A stretch of DNA of 64,000 bases from Chaenocephalus aceratus. Its lineage: Eukaryota; Chordata; Actinopteri; Perciformes; Channichthyidae. Positions 9,022 to 20,765 of the stretch are shown here, in pieces. The stretch spans positions 28,880,504-28,944,503 of the forward strand of contig CM043801.1 of NCBI GenBank assembly GCA_023974075.1, written 5' to 3'. Numbering within the stretch: the stretch's first letter is position 1; each line of letters starts with the position of its first letter. A model generated the notes under the pieces. The model was not told the DNA's origin. It saw nothing but the letters and a program-made list of their open reading frames with translations, and did no database searches. The translations under genes and the position numbers were made by a program.

Positions 9022-9894
9022 CAGGAGTGACCGGGCCTGGGGTTGGATTTGGAGTTACTCCTGTAAGAAGATAGACAGAAGAACATTTTACTCAGAACTC
9101 TAAACAGAGCACTGGAGGGATATTAGGCCGCTTTAGGTTGAGTTTACCAAAATACCCTAGGGAAATATGATTAACAGTAACAAAAGAGTGACAAGCTCTT
9201 CTTTGAAAAAATTGTAAACAAACTAAATGGCTTCAGTTCCTCATCTTACCTGCACGGATCTGGCATAGCCAATTACGGTAACTCTCACAGTGCACATCGT
9301 TCCATTTCCAAACACTATGCCAGTGTGTTAATAATATCTCAGTGCAAGATTCTACGTTGTTTCTGTTGTTAGGCTCTCCATCCTCCCAGTGTTGAAAATG
9401 CAGCTGTAAAAACAAGAGAAAAACACATAATAATTGTAATAAAGTTATTCTTAACTAAATGTTACAGCGATTAAACTAGAATACTGGTTACTCACGGGAG
9501 ATCCATCGCTCCACACATAACCGGTTGTTGGGTCAGGGGCACTAAGTCCAATCCAGGCTCTTCCAGATTCACGTCTGAACAATATTTAAATTATGATTAT
9601 ATTATCATAATTATCAAAACGTTTAAAACACATTAAAAGAACAACATTTTGCCTAATTTAGAAGTAATCTGTAGATGGATGCCCCAGTGCTCTGTTGACT
9701 GACTAGGTGACCCCTATCTTTTGCATTAACCAGTATATTTTTATTGTTGTACTTTGACAGTTCATACTGTACCGTGTTTGTATTGGTTTTAGCTCCTCAG
9801 AACTGTGGATACTGAGCAGGTCCCCCCCGAGGGCCATGCAGAAATCCCTGGCCTCATACCAGGTCTTCGCGTCAGAGCTTTCCCGTGCAAACAG
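9022..9894 (-). CDS. Mannose-receptor-like C-type lectin domain: four exons of a partial or orphan gene
   Basis: Exons on the minus strand, 5' to 3': 9773-9894, 9496-9574, 9249-9403 and 9022-9060. All have AG/GT borders and compatible phases (2, 0, 1, 1). The product reads as one CTLD: TWYEARDFCMALGGDLLSIH, then GRAWIGLSAPDP and YVWSDGSP, then WEDGEPNN and WNDVHCESYRNWLCQ. EPN and WND are the calcium and mannose-binding residues of active CTLDs such as mannose-receptor CTLD4. The last exon is a Pro/Thr linker (VTPNPTPGPVTP). Similar VTPG residues precede the membrane segment of the 58.8-kb gene. No other CTLD exon is visible between here and 58.8 kb, and the exon before the WIGL block is not preceded by a start. 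It is a partial paralogue, a remnant, or a gene continuing left beyond the L2. Confidence 0.85.
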
Positions 9895-10509
9895 CTACAA
9901 CAACACAAGGAAAAACATGTTCAACATGGTTTGGCAGTGTTACTTCACTACAAGAAAGCAGTGTTGTTGTTTTTTGGACTTTATGTTGTAGTTGAGTAGT
10001 TACAATTCTTTGTTTATCAGTTATTGAAAAGACTTAAACAAGTATCTGAACCAGGGAATGGCATTAGCACCTGCTATTCAGGTCACCCGCTGCAATGCCA
10101 GTTTTCTTTATAATAACAAATATTATAGTAGAATGGTATTCTAAATCTAAGAAAACAATTAGGGATTAGGTTATATGATAATTAATATTTATACTGCTGA
10201 CTGAAGATAATTTTAGATTTTGAAAGTTGCATTTCAGCAAAAATATTTTGCTAGTAAGTATTTAATTTATTAATTCTAGAGTCCATATTATTCTGTGTTA
10301 TGTGTTACCAGACTCATCAAGCTAACACGGAGGAGAAAATCAATAATATAATTCAAATTGCAAGGGCAGGAATTACATTTTCCTTAATTAGTTTTGACCA
10401 AACAAAAAATGCATCCCATGTCCAACATTCATTATCGTAGATGCAATATAAAGAGTGTTTATAGAGTATTATAGTATCAGGGGTTTTTCTAGAAAAATAT
10501 GGTATGAGG
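9895..10509. other. AT-rich intergenic or intron sequence, nothing recognised
   Basis: Mostly AT-rich unique-looking DNA. I see no CTLD exon, ORF or repeat terminus here. Confidence 0.6.
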
Positions 10510-11228
10510 GCGCTAACATCACTTCCGGTCTAAATTACTGCCCTGCCCACTTCCGGCAAAAATAATGCATTAGAGCGAAGCAGAAAACAATAGTTCTCAT
10601 TCATAACACTCCGTTCGATGTCTCACTATGGGATGCGCCTCATCGCGGAGCAAACAGAAGCATCAATCTCATTACGCCAATCCTGATTGGCTGGTGATCT
10701 TGACGTCAACGTCAGGGGAAATCACCCCCTATAAGTAGCCTGCGCCACGACGCATGCGTCATTCAAACACCTCTTCTCGCTTCAGAGCACATCTCTAATT
10801 GTAGCCGGGCTAGCTTAACAGTCCACAGACTGAACCAAAGCTAATTTTCGGTCGACGGGCGTTAGCCGGCTACCCTATTCTGCCTCGCAGAAGAGTATGG
10901 TACTAACACACCAGTTAGTATTATAGTCAACCTCGCCGTTCTTCCTCTGGAGTTAAGGTAAGGTTTTGACTTTCAAGTTAGCAACACACCCGTTGCTAGC
11001 TTGTGTTTTTTCCCTCACTGCCGACACCACGGTAGCGAGGACGCTTTTTTATTTTCTCTTCTCACGGAGGAGAAAAGGATTACAGGAATATTACCACACC
11101 AGGTAATATCCTTTGAGAAAAAAGACCCACACTGTCCTTTTTTCCCCGGATTAAAGACAGATTGGTAACACTTTTTTCTCGACGTACCTGTTACGAGCGG
11201 GCCCTCTCCACGCCTCACGGCGAACGAG

Positions 11229-12857
11229 ATGGACGCCTCTCTCCCTCACACCAGAGGAGTCAGGAATTCGGAGGCTCGGCGCTGCGGCTGCGGGTTGAAA
11301 GTGTCAGGCACAGACTCACACCAGATCTGTTCGTCCTGCCTCGGGCTGGAACACGCCCAGGAGGCCATTGACAACCCCGGCTCGTGCGGACATTGTGCCC
11401 GCCTCACTGTGAAGAGCCTCCACCGAAGGTTAGCACAACAAGCTAGCCTGTCGGGACGGGACCCCCTCATGTCCACTGATCTGCCGACCGGCAATCAAGA
11501 CACGGGGGCGTCCGCCGCAGAGATGGAGCCCCTCACTGCGGTCTGGGGCTCATCGACAGCGGCACCCGCAGAACCGGAATCCCGCGCCATATCAGGCCGA
11601 GATCCGGTGGCGGCAAGAGACGCGGGAACGGGGCCCCACGCTATACCAAGCTGGGGCTCCCGGCTGGACCTCACCATGGTTTCACCCGCGGAAGATGTCC
11701 TGGAGTTAGACTACATGGAGAACGAAGAGTATACCTCTGAGTTCCTCCTGTCTGACTCGGATGAGCAGGAAGACGACATCTTCATGTCATCGGCTCAGGC
11801 TGCAAAGCCGGGAGCGATGGCTGCTCTCCCGGGCGATAGCACACCAGCTTCGCCCTGTCTAAGCATGGACCTGCAGGCCGTGTGTCAGCGTGCCGCGTCC
11901 AGGCTAGACATCCCGTGGCCCGAAATGGCCAAGGAGACCTCCAGGTCCCGTTACGATGGGAAACTTTTTTCCCAAACAACGAGGACAAAGAGGCAACTCC
12001 TTCCGGTCTTCCCGGAGATGTTGGATGAGGTGTCGGTCTCGTGGAGAGACCGGCCCTTTAGCAACAAGGCCCCAATCCAGGGTGCCTACTCCCTTGACTG
12101 TGACGGTATGGAGAGGCTCGGCCTGCTCCACATACCACCTATGGAACCGCTGGTAGCAGCCCACCTCCTACCGAGGATGGGCCAGCCACCAAGCAGGAAC
12201 CCCACGCTGCCAGCAAAAACGGACCGATTCCAGTCGACCATGACTGAACGGGCCTACAGAGCCGCAGCATTGTCCGCCAGGGCTCTGAACGTTTCCTCGA
12301 TGCTAACCGCGTACCAAGCGGAGCTCTGTGAGGATATGTTGAGCAATCCTGGACCGGCCACTCTGGACGAGATAGCCGCGGTCACAGACATTTGTCTCCG
12401 TGTCCAACGCTGCGCCGTCCAGGCCACGGGCAAGGTAATGGGGATCATGGTGGTGCAGGAAAGAGCTAGATGGCTCAACCTCACCAACCTCCCAGACCGG
12501 GAAAAGGAAGATGTGCTTGACATGCCCATCGTTCCCGAGGGGATTTTCGGCTCCGCTCTCGCTTCCATGCAGAGGAAGTGCGAGTCGAAAAAGAAGGAAG
12601 ACGAGGCCCTCCACCTCTGTCTCCCTCGAAGGGTCCAGCCGCTGCCTTCGCAACAGCGGCCCTTCGCCCAAGCTGCACCGAACTCTGCTAGGTTCAAAGT
12701 ACCAGGACAGCAGAGGTCGCAGCCCGCCCCGAGTCCCCAGCCCAGGCAGGAGATGAGGGCGAGTTGGCCTAGAAAATCTCCGGTTCCGGCTGCAGCCCAG
12801 GCGCAGCCAACCCAGAATTTCGGCCAGCAGTCGAGGAAGAAGAAGCGAGCGGCCTGA
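11229..12857 (+). CDS. DIRS gag-like ORF1
   Basis: This 542-residue intact ORF starts with a Cys/His cluster (residues 18-58: CGCG, CSSCLGLEHA, CGHC) typical of fish DIRS gag proteins. An acidic segment at about 155-185 (DVLELDYMENEEYTSEF) follows. The helical core at about 330-440 (AYRAAALSARALNVSS, LDEIAAVTDICLRVQ) resembles the LAP2-alpha-like part of DIRS gag. A Gln/Arg/Pro-rich basic C-terminus ends in KKKRAA, a possible nuclear signal. The start is the first Met after the leader. The intact frame contrasts with the decayed downstream ORF. Confidence 0.85.
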   Translation: MDASLPHTRGVRNSEARRCGCGLKVSGTDSHQICSSCLGLEHAQEAIDNPGSCGHCARLTVKSLHRRLAQQASLSGRDPLMSTDLPTGNQDTGASAAEMEPLTAVWGSSTAAPAEPESRAISGRDPVAARDAGTGPHAIPSWGSRLDLTMVSPAEDVLELDYMENEEYTSEFLLSDSDEQEDDIFMSSAQAAKPGAMAALPGDSTPASPCLSMDLQAVCQRAASRLDIPWPEMAKETSRSRYDGKLFSQTTRTKRQLLPVFPEMLDEVSVSWRDRPFSNKAPIQGAYSLDCDGMERLGLLHIPPMEPLVAAHLLPRMGQPPSRNPTLPAKTDRFQSTMTERAYRAAALSARALNVSSMLTAYQAELCEDMLSNPGPATLDEIAAVTDICLRVQRCAVQATGKVMGIMVVQERARWLNLTNLPDREKEDVLDMPIVPEGIFGSALASMQRKCESKKKEDEALHLCLPRRVQPLPSQQRPFAQAAPNSARFKVPGQQRSQPAPSPQPRQEMRASWPRKSPVPAAAQAQPTQNFGQQSRKKKRAA

Positions 12858-13145
12858 CAGCCCCTCCTTCTCCCCTCCGTGACAGAGCTGGAAGTTCTTT
12901 CCCCGGCTCTAAATGTGTCCCCGCCGCCTCGAGAGATGCCTCAACGTCATCCTCAAGTCCGCATAAAACACATGTCACATCTTTCTTGTTTGAATAAACC
13001 ATTTTCCGCTGACGCATCCAGGCTTCGGCCAAGGGCGCAGCTCAAAAAAATGAAAAGAAAGACAATAAACAGTCCGTTAACTATAAATCCCCTTCTGAGA
13101 GCAGCTACGGCCTCTCTCAAAAGGCGGATAATAAACGGGTCTGTG

Positions 13146-13370
13146 AAGGCACCACCGCCACGCGCATGTGCAGTGCCGGTTGGGGCTTTAGGGGCACTAC
13201 CGCCACATGCATGCGCAGTTCCGGCTGGGGCTTTAAGGGCACCACCGGCACGCGCAGGCGCAGTGCCGACTGGGGCTTTAAGGGCACCACCGGCACGCGC
13301 AGGCGCAGTGCCGACTGGAGCCGTGAAGGCACCTCCGTCACGCGCATGCGCAGTGCCGGCCGGAGCCGTA
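13146..13370 (+). repeat. 45-bp minisatellite, about five units
   Basis: Each unit contains GGGCTTTAAGGGCACCACCG followed by GCACGCGCAGGCGCAGTGCC, with small changes. In one frame it codes about five Ala/Pro-rich 15-residue repeats and it is open in more than one frame. It sits where the DIRS RT would be expected. Confidence 0.9.
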
Positions 13371-13599
13371 AGCGTGACATCCCAGCTGGCTCTAAGGAGC
13401 ATACAGCAGGAGATACTCACGACATCTGCCTGGGCTTCTCAAAACAGTTATAATTTATCTGTTTTCACAAACCCAGAGAGAGTCAACCCATATTCTAGAG
13501 AGAGAGGTTCTCTCTCTCCTAGAAAGAAGGGTTTTATCTATAATGCCCACCGAGCGGAGTCAGATTACGGAGGAAAATGTCCTCGTAAAGCACCCGCTC

Positions 13600-14311
13600 A
13601 ACATGGGCCTCATAATAAAACTAAACCCCGAACGCCATGGCGTACGGAGAGTTTTGGTTATTATGCAATGCGTAGTGGCACTACACCCGACTTTTCTAGT
13701 GCGGGACGCGCCTACGGGTGCCGTCCTTTCACGGAAAGTGGTCACCACGGACGCAGGTCAGACAAGCTGATAGGGGATTTACGAAGGTCGCCCGGTGAGA
13801 GGTTCCTAGAGCAGAGACTTCCAGCGGGCACACGTAAACTACCCGGAGCTTTTAGCGGTGTTCCCCACCCAAAAACGCTTCCTGCCTTCTCTCAGAGGAC
13901 ATCATGTCCTCGTGAGGACAGACAACACGATATCGTGTATGAACCGCCAGGGGAGGTTGCGTTGTCTCCAGTCAGACACACTGGCACACAAACTGATCCC
14001 TTGGAGCGGCAGACGTCTCCTCTCTCTGAGAACGACACAAGTACCGGGAGTTATGCACCTAGGGACAGAACTACTGTCCAGAGGTGCACCACTCTATGCA
14101 GACTGGACTCCACATCCAAGGATCGGGAGTCCGCTGTGGGTGCGTTATGGCGGAGCCGCGTTAAGTCTGTTCGCAAGAGGAGAAAATGCTCAATGACAGC
14201 TGTTCTCTTTAATGCACGATTTAAACGCACTGTTAGGCGGGGACGCACTCGTACACGATTGACCTCCGGGTCCTCTGTACGCGTTCCCACCCCTGGCTCT
14301 GTTACCCCCAA
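13600..14311 (+). pseudogene. DIRS RNase H region, frameshifted
   Basis: Blocks in different frames match the RNase H of DIRS elements: VVTTDAGQTS near 13735, PELLAVFPTQKRFLPSLRGH near 13840, HVLVRTDNTISCMNRQG near 13905, then QVPGVMHLGTELLSRGAPLY and, after another shift, LYAFPPLALLPPKL. Stops and shifts break the frame. The block ends where hAT terminal sequence begins at 14312. Confidence 0.75.
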
Positions 14312-15362
14312 GCTATCAAATATGTTTTGCGGCTCCAGACAAAACAAATTGTTGGAAAAGGGGGCAAAATAGCTCTTTTGGTCAAAAAGGTTCCAGACCC
14401 CTGGACTAGACAAACAAAGTGCAAAATGTATATGCAGCTATAGATTAGCCATAAGGGAGTCAGCGTTGCAAGTCCTTCCTCATTGGCCCTCAACCTTAAT
14501 CATGGACTTGCAGGAGCAGTACAAACATTAGGCTTGGTTACAATACCCGTAATGAGAAGAACGGCAAAACGTACTTACTTAGGCAATAACTACTCAATTA
14601 TAACTAATTTAGTCAAGGAAACGTTTATTTAAATACTTAAGTATGTGTTAATTTTTGACAATAATGTTTTGGTTAAAGAGGAAGTGGCATCTGTGAATTT
14701 GAGAAGTGAGCTGTGAGAACAGTAGTGTTGAGTAAGAGGTCAAAAGAGTAAAATGTGAGATTTAGTACAAATTGCTCAATTAACAAAGCAAAGGGCCAAC
14801 TCTTAAATGTAAAATAAAAATATCTGGTTGGCCACTGCAGATCGTTCATTATTAATAATAATACAATTCATTTATAAATCTCTTTCCATGGTACTCAAAG
14901 GCATTTACAGGTTAAAATGATCAACATTTTTTATTTATTTATATACAACACCCAACATTAATAACAAATTAAAAGCTATTCTTGAACATGGTCTGATTGG
15001 TGAAGTGACAAATGTTTTTGGGGAGAGAGTTCCAGAGGGAGGGGGATGTTACATCACCACTAGACCAACGGCATCACCACCTGCTGATTTCACCAAGGGG
15101 GCTAACCAGGGCCAGCCCCGACCAATTTGCTGCCCTAGCCAAGATGTTAGCTAGTATGCAGTATTTGCATTAATGACTAGCATTTTAACACTGATGTAAA
15201 CTTTACACTATTGAACATACTTTAGACAGCATACACTGTAAGGTGGTCAAAAAGGTTGCAGACCCCTGGTCCAGACAGATAAAGTAGTACAAAAGATAAT
15301 GGATGACAAAGATGTGTACCTAAATTAGAGCGAGTGTTTTGTATCAGACACAAATACTGCAT
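14312..15362. repeat. Left arm of a 1-kb inverted repeat (hAT-type ends inside)
   Basis: This sequence recurs as its reverse complement at about 25025-26753, nearly identical by eye apart from a solo LTR in the right copy. It starts with hAT-like terminal sequence: CAGACCCCTG at about 14394-14403, reverse complement of the common CAGGGGTCTG. A second end of this type is at 15260-15270. An 80-bp block (about 15165-15245) is repeated at 15360-15440. These are probably two copies of one hAT-derived element in opposite orientation. Confidence 0.8.
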
Positions 15363-15482
15363 TAATGACTAGCATTTTAACACTGATGTAAACTCTACAC
15401 TATTGAACATACTTTAGACAGCATACACTATAAGGCAATCAAATAAAGGCCTACAACTATAAATACTAAAGGGGATGCAAAA

Positions 15483-15634
15483 GGCAGCTGTGGCTAAGTG
15501 GTTAGAGTGCTAGACTTCAAATCAGGGGGTAGCAAGTTCGAATCCCACTGCAGTCAGCATGTCGTTGTGTCCCTGGGCAAGACACTTCGCCACAAATTGC
15601 TCCTGTGGGTATTGTCCACAGTACTAAATGTACA
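15483..15634 (+). mobile_element. tRNA-derived SINE, left part
   Basis: The head contains an A-box-like TGGCTAAGTGGTTAGAGTGC and a B-box-like AGCAAGTTCGAATCCC, then GGGCAAGACACTTCGCC. The typical end (GTAAGTCGCTTTGGATAAAA) is missing here and is found at 23128, so the SINE is split by the 7.5-kb CACTA-like element. Confidence 0.85.
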
Positions 15635-17029
15635 CTGTAAACAATTACCAGCATTTCACAACATTTAACAGTATTATTTTACAGTGACATATTGTAATCA
15701 AGGCCCCCTGTAATATCCCAACAAATACATGTAAAAAGGACTGTATCCTTGGATTTCACAGCATTTAACTATTATTTCACAATAAAATACTGCAATCAAA
15801 ATCCTCTGTAATATCACATCAAATGTTGTAATATCACAACAACATTGTAAAAATTGCAAGGATTTCACAGCATTTAAGAGTAGCATATTACAGAGAAATA
15901 TTGTAATGAAAAGCCCCTGTAATATCACAACAAAATATCTATAAAACAGTAGATTTGGATTTCACATTATTTAACTATTATTTCACAGTAAAGCACTGTA
16001 CTCAAAATCATCTTAGCACAACCATGATGACTGTATATAAAGAGCACAACTCATTACTGTAAAATTTGAATTGTGCACCAATGCACATGTGCAGAATAGA
16101 CTATTCTAACCGGCGTGTGTCCTGGCAACCCTGTCTCCTAAAAATTACGTTCCCACAGAACTAAACAGCATTCTCAATTATGTTTAGCTAGAAATGTATT
16201 TTTACAACGATTCCAGGGATTCCTGACTTGAGTTTCTAGCACGAGGGAAAGTCCCCAAAAGTGCCCCAAATCAGCGTCTTAATTTACCCAGGGCCTAGTG
16301 CTTGGCTTTGGGCATGAAAATTCAGGAAACTCCCCTGAGTATTTTATTACATATCTCAACTTTGGAGAGGAGTTGGGGGACAAACGACACATCAAATCAC
16401 ATCTCCACATCAAACCGAAGCTAACTAGAATACTATTGTCTGCCTAGCATGCGGGGAAATTGGCGTGCTCTGTCACCACAAGAGCGAGAGTGAAAGCGGC
16501 TTAATGGAAGGCTTTGTCCCGTTTTAAGCCATAACGTTTGACATTCGGAGCAGCAGAGGGATGCATCTGCATGTACTCTTCGAGGCGATTCCAACGACAT
16601 AAAGCTCAAAGCTGTCGGACCTTCCTTTGTGCCGTCTAGAGTACTGAGAGCCATGAAAACATGACCTTTAACCTTAGTTTGAGACTTGGTTGAAGGTCAC
16701 AGCGGCCCCAAATTTTGCAAGCGGGTTCCACACAAGTTAAGCAACACACTCTCAAAGTCTCGGAGCGCCAAACACCTTTTTTCAATTTTTTTCAATTTTC
16801 TCTCCCTCCCTCACCAAAGGGTGTCCAATCCTTAGCTCAAAACAGGATTTTGTGAGAGTTTGACATTAGATTGAAAAAAAATGTCTGGATGGGTTACGGT
16901 TCCCATATTCCAGATACCTTATCTGGGCCCTATTTAGACACCCCTGGTGAAAAAATTATCTTTCCAGCCCTTTCCAAAGTCAGGTTATTAAAGATTAAAG
17001 ATTATTCAAAAAAACATTTCAATAACGTG

Positions 17030-17170
17030 CTTTAACCACTAGGTGTCCCTATTTACCAATTGGATCAAATATATAAGTCAGCCGAATTAGTGTTGATACT
17101 GAAAGGAGACGTATTGTGTGAAAAGAAATGGAATATGTTGTTTAATTGCTGATATATTTATATTTATTTT
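17030..17170. repeat. Inverted copy of the sequence flanking the Rex/RTE LINE
   Basis: The reverse complement matches 28690-28766 joined to 31256-31380. It contains GGAGACGTATTGT once (17105-17117), where the LINE copy has it twice, so it serves as a paralogous empty site for that LINE. Confidence 0.8.
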
Positions 17171-17329
17171 ATTCTGCTGAGAAAAAACGTCATTTCTGGG
17201 TATTTGTCCACTGGTTTGCCTGTTAACCGTAGGTGTCACGTTTGAAGGGACGAAACGGAACGTCATCGCTCGAACGGCCAATCATATCGCGCTTTGAGGA
17301 ACCCAAAGCCTCCTAACAGAGATGCCTCG

Positions 17330-17414
17330 ATCCTTTCGAAAATTCGCACGGAGGCAACAGTCAAGGTGAACATCTGTGAGTTTCTCCAAAGCGGTTACCA
17401 TCGGTAAACAGCAA
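17330..17414 (+). other. Candidate 5' untranslated exon of the SAMD3-like gene
   Basis: A GC-richer block ends in CAGCAA followed by a good splice donor, GTAAGT (17415-17420), upstream of the coding remnants. No transcript evidence is available and the start is a guess. Confidence 0.35.
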
Positions 17415-17999
17415 GTAAGTACTGCCCATAATGTGGATTAGTGGTGGATATTATGTGCTTTCGATTGCGAACGCCAATGGAGTAGTGTCGTGTTGGTTTG
17501 TACATGGTAGCGAATAGATAGCTAGCGTTAGCTTGATAGCAGCCATGTCCACCTTCAAGCAGGTGGCCTTAACGTTAGCCTAGCTAGTGCTAGCCAACGC
17601 CGTATATGGCTATGGTAGATGGCTCCGGTGCTAGCCAGCCAACTGTTGCTGACTGTTCCACTTGTTGGCAGAAGGCTTATGCTGTATTCGAATGAAAGGG
17701 CGAACAATGAATACTTTAACAGGTAAGACTGGCATAATTGCCATTGGCATAAGCTAGTTAGCTTAGCATTGCTGCTAAGTTTGTATTCTGACGCCATGGT
17801 CTAACTAACTAGGTTAGCTGATGTTAGCTAGCTAATGAATGTTTCTTGTGCTAGGTGCGTGGTGGTTTCATGACATTGTCTAATCAAATTAGACCTAATC
17901 TAAATCGGTGTCAAAGTTGGTAACGTTAGTTGCTCTTACAATGTTCTTAATGAATTCGTCACAGACCCTATTGCACATTGGTGTCACCACGTGTCATCA

Positions 18000-18570
18000 C
18001 TAGGGCTGCAACAAACGACTAATTTGATAATCGATTAATCTATCGATTAATTAATCGATTATTCGGATCGTTACGGTTTTAACTGTACTACTCGGGGTTC
18101 GTACGGGTGCTTGAAATCCTTGAAAATGCTTGAAATTTGACGTGGTGTTTTCAAGGTTGGGAAAGTGCTTGCAATTTGGGAATGGTGCTTGAAATTGAGC
18201 TAAAGTGCTTGAAAATGTAATGCTTTACTTTTACAATAAATTGCTGTCTGACTGAATAGTTTGCTTTTTAGATTAAAAGAAAAGAATTGCTTCGCTTCTA
18301 CATAAAACAGCTCCGCGTGCGCGCGACCTGCAAATGTTTGTTTTACGTCACGTGTGACCTGGGCATTCTGATGAGAGATAGATGACTGTGTGCCAGGAGG
18401 TTGCAGTTTCAACGAGCGTTGGCTAGCAGAAGACAAATACAAGCCATGGCTAAGACGAGGGTCAAGCCCACGAGTAGCCTCCTGCAAAGTTTGCAAAAAT
18501 AACGATGCGAGAGTCTGCGCTGACGAGCCACATGAAAGGTACGCCGGAGTAGAGCATTTTAGATTAGGCT
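18000..18570. mobile_element. hAT-related fragments including a BED-finger-like exon
   Basis: At 18004 there is a hAT-type end (AGGGCTGCAACAAACGACTA with AATCGATTA repeats). At 18100-18215 short GTGCTTGAAAT repeats follow a GGGTTCGTACGGG end. The block 18405-18540 encodes NERWLAEDKYKPWLRR and SCKVCKN and, after a frame change, ALTSHMK before a GT, resembling a BED zinc finger exon of a hAT-type protein. The frame is broken. It lies within the SAMD3-like gene's first intron. Confidence 0.55.
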
Positions 18571-20477
18571 AACGTTGCATGTTACGTTTGTTTAAGCTAA
18601 CGTTAGCGAGCTGAATAGCGAACTCGATTGAGGGATAATAATAATTGCAGGGGACAATCATTTCAGAGGAGCGTACCTATGTTAATATGTGCGTTACAGT
18701 CGCCATCCTGTGGTGTTCAGAGGATGAAGCACTCACTGCACTTCGTGTTATAGTCACGAAATATAATCTATTGATTCGACACAGAGCGATTTTGAAAGCA
18801 ATGTATTTCTACTGTATGTTTCGTGCCTAAACCAAATGTGACTTGCTCTATCGAAATCAGTCACATTGACCCGAAGACACGTTTTCGTTTGTATTACTGG
18901 TCTGGGGGAAGCTCGCGAGTGTGTGTGTGTGTGTGTGTGTATTTTTGTGTTTGTGTACCGGGGAAACACTCACAAGAAACACCGGCTGTTGTTATGCTTG
19001 CTGTGACGTTACATTAGTCCGTTCTCCGCTTTTAATTATGCCGAAGCTTCAAAGTTGTATTTATCATCTGAATTTTCCGAAACAAGTTTAATATTCTGAA
19101 AGCCAATACTTTGTTTAATTGAAACCAGATGAAAAACAAACTGTCTTTTATATCAAATTGAAGTATTATACAAGTAAAATTACATTTTGCTTTAAGTATT
19201 ATCATCGAAATAGCGACAGTAAAAGTAGTCATTGTGCAGATTGGTCCATTTCGTAGCTGGTTGAACCAGGTTGAACCAAAGTCTGATTTAACACTGCTCT
19301 CAAAACATGCTCAGACATAAAAAGTTGAACTATTTTTTAGCCTCATTGTAGCCTGTGGCTTACTTAGAGTTTAAGCCTCGCCTAGCGAGCAAAGTTTCAA
19401 TCACTCAATACTTTCATCAACACTACTCTGGATGATAAAGGATTACCAAACTCTCTCTCCCTTGCCTCTTCACAATGTTTATAGGTTTGAAATGTTTATA
19501 GGTTATTGCAATGCGTAATGTTATTTCTCTGAAAACACATTCCTTTTGTTGGTTGCCTTTGTAATTTCTCCTTTCTCTGGTCTCCTTTTTTCAAGGTCAT
19601 CAGAGAGGCCAACCATCCTCTTCAGTGTCAGGCAGCCAGGCTAACCGTCCTCTTCAGTGTCAGGCAGATTGAATTATATTTGGGTAGGTAACTAGTTACC
19701 ACGCACAACAATGTTCCACTGTAAATATATTGGATGTCAACCTATGATTCCTATCCCTAGGTGTGTGAGGTGGTGCCCAGCAGAGTTACCAGAGGGGGAG
19801 AACGAGGCAACGTTGGAGGATTCGAAAAGGGATCTGCGGAACATCTGCTCAGGCATGCAATCTACTTTATTTTTGGTGAATTGACACCTAAATAAACATC
19901 CCACATTAAACAAAAAGGCCACCTTAATATTCAGAATGAGTAATGATGAGAGCATGAAATTAAAGGTTTGACACTCAAAATGTCCCAGAGGTGGGGACAT
20001 TGAATTTAATTGTTGTTACTTGGGTACTCTCAAACATGTATTTGTATGTCTGTACACAGAGGAAGGGATGGGTGGGGCAGAGAGAGCAGAACCTCTGATG
20101 GTGAGGACCTACATCATCCTGCGGAGGTACCTCAACAGAATGCCTGCACCAGCGATGTTGGAGGTCAAAGAGGAATGGCCTTTTCTCAGAGAGGGCTTTT
20201 CTCCCACTTTGGCATCCTGACGGACGTCAACATACTTCAGAAGCTCCGAGAGGCCCTGGGTCAGAGAGGACAGACCATCCTGCATTTCTGCCAGAAACTG
20301 GACAACCCGAAGATCAGGGAATTTCTGGCCAGCTATGATTCAGAGGGTTCGGAGAAGGCTGCCTGCATCCTCCAGCTCCTTATGGTCTACTTTAAGGAGC
20401 CTACCGAGAAACTGATGCTCGAAGTTGATGTAAGTTTTTTTAAATTTATTTAAAATGCTAAACGAGTGATTACATTA

Positions 20478-20765
20478 GGGGCAACTGAAGCTCAGTTGGT
20501 AGAGCTGGTCGTTCATCGACCGTAGGGTTGGTGGTTTGAATCCTGGCTCTGACTGTCCGCATGTCGGAAGTGTCCTTGAGCAAGACACTTAACCCCCAAG
20601 TTGCTCCAAATGGGCCGAGCTGATCTGTGTTGAGCTGTAGTGCACGGATTAGCTGTTGCCTTAGCATCACCCAGACGGGGGCTACACATTGGTTTGCGGA
20701 CGTCCATTTGTAAGTGCTTTGGGTGTCTTGAAAAGCGCTATATAAATGCAAGTAATTATTATTAG
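20478..20765 (+). mobile_element. tRNA-derived SINE in a SAMD3-like intron
   Basis: The A-box-like AGCTCAGTTGGTAGAGCTGG and B-box-like GGTGGTTTGAATCCTGG start the element. The core GAGCAAGACACTTAACCCC and the end GAAAAGCGCTATATAAATGC with ATT repeats follow. It is a different family from the SINE at 15483. Confidence 0.85.

Larger units (their letters stand above)
10510..14311 (+). mobile_element. DIRS-type retrotransposon, internally deleted and 3'-truncated
   Basis: The GC-rich leader (10510-11228), a gag-like ORF (11229-12857), a minisatellite (13146-13370) and an RNase H remnant (about 13600-14311) follow the order of fish DIRS elements. The region that should encode RT between 12900 and 13600 is missing or replaced by the minisatellite. 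The methyltransferase and tyrosine recombinase are absent because the element is cut at 14311 by a hAT end. A second DIRS gag fragment lies inverted at 41459-42200. Confidence 0.8.

Noticed and set aside
13166..13453. Overlapping open frames in both strands of the minisatellite
   Set aside because: A 45-bp repeat without stops is open in several frames; composition, not coding, explains it.
15483..15556. Possible tRNA gene
   Set aside because: A- and B-box-like sequences are present, but the block continues into a SINE body and does not fold as a complete tRNA with matching acceptor arms.
18905..18950. Possible Z-DNA-forming TG repeat
   Set aside because: Only about ten TG units with interruptions; ordinary for fish introns.
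20478..20560. Possible tRNA gene
   Set aside because: Same reason: it is the head of a SINE with a typical SINE tail.
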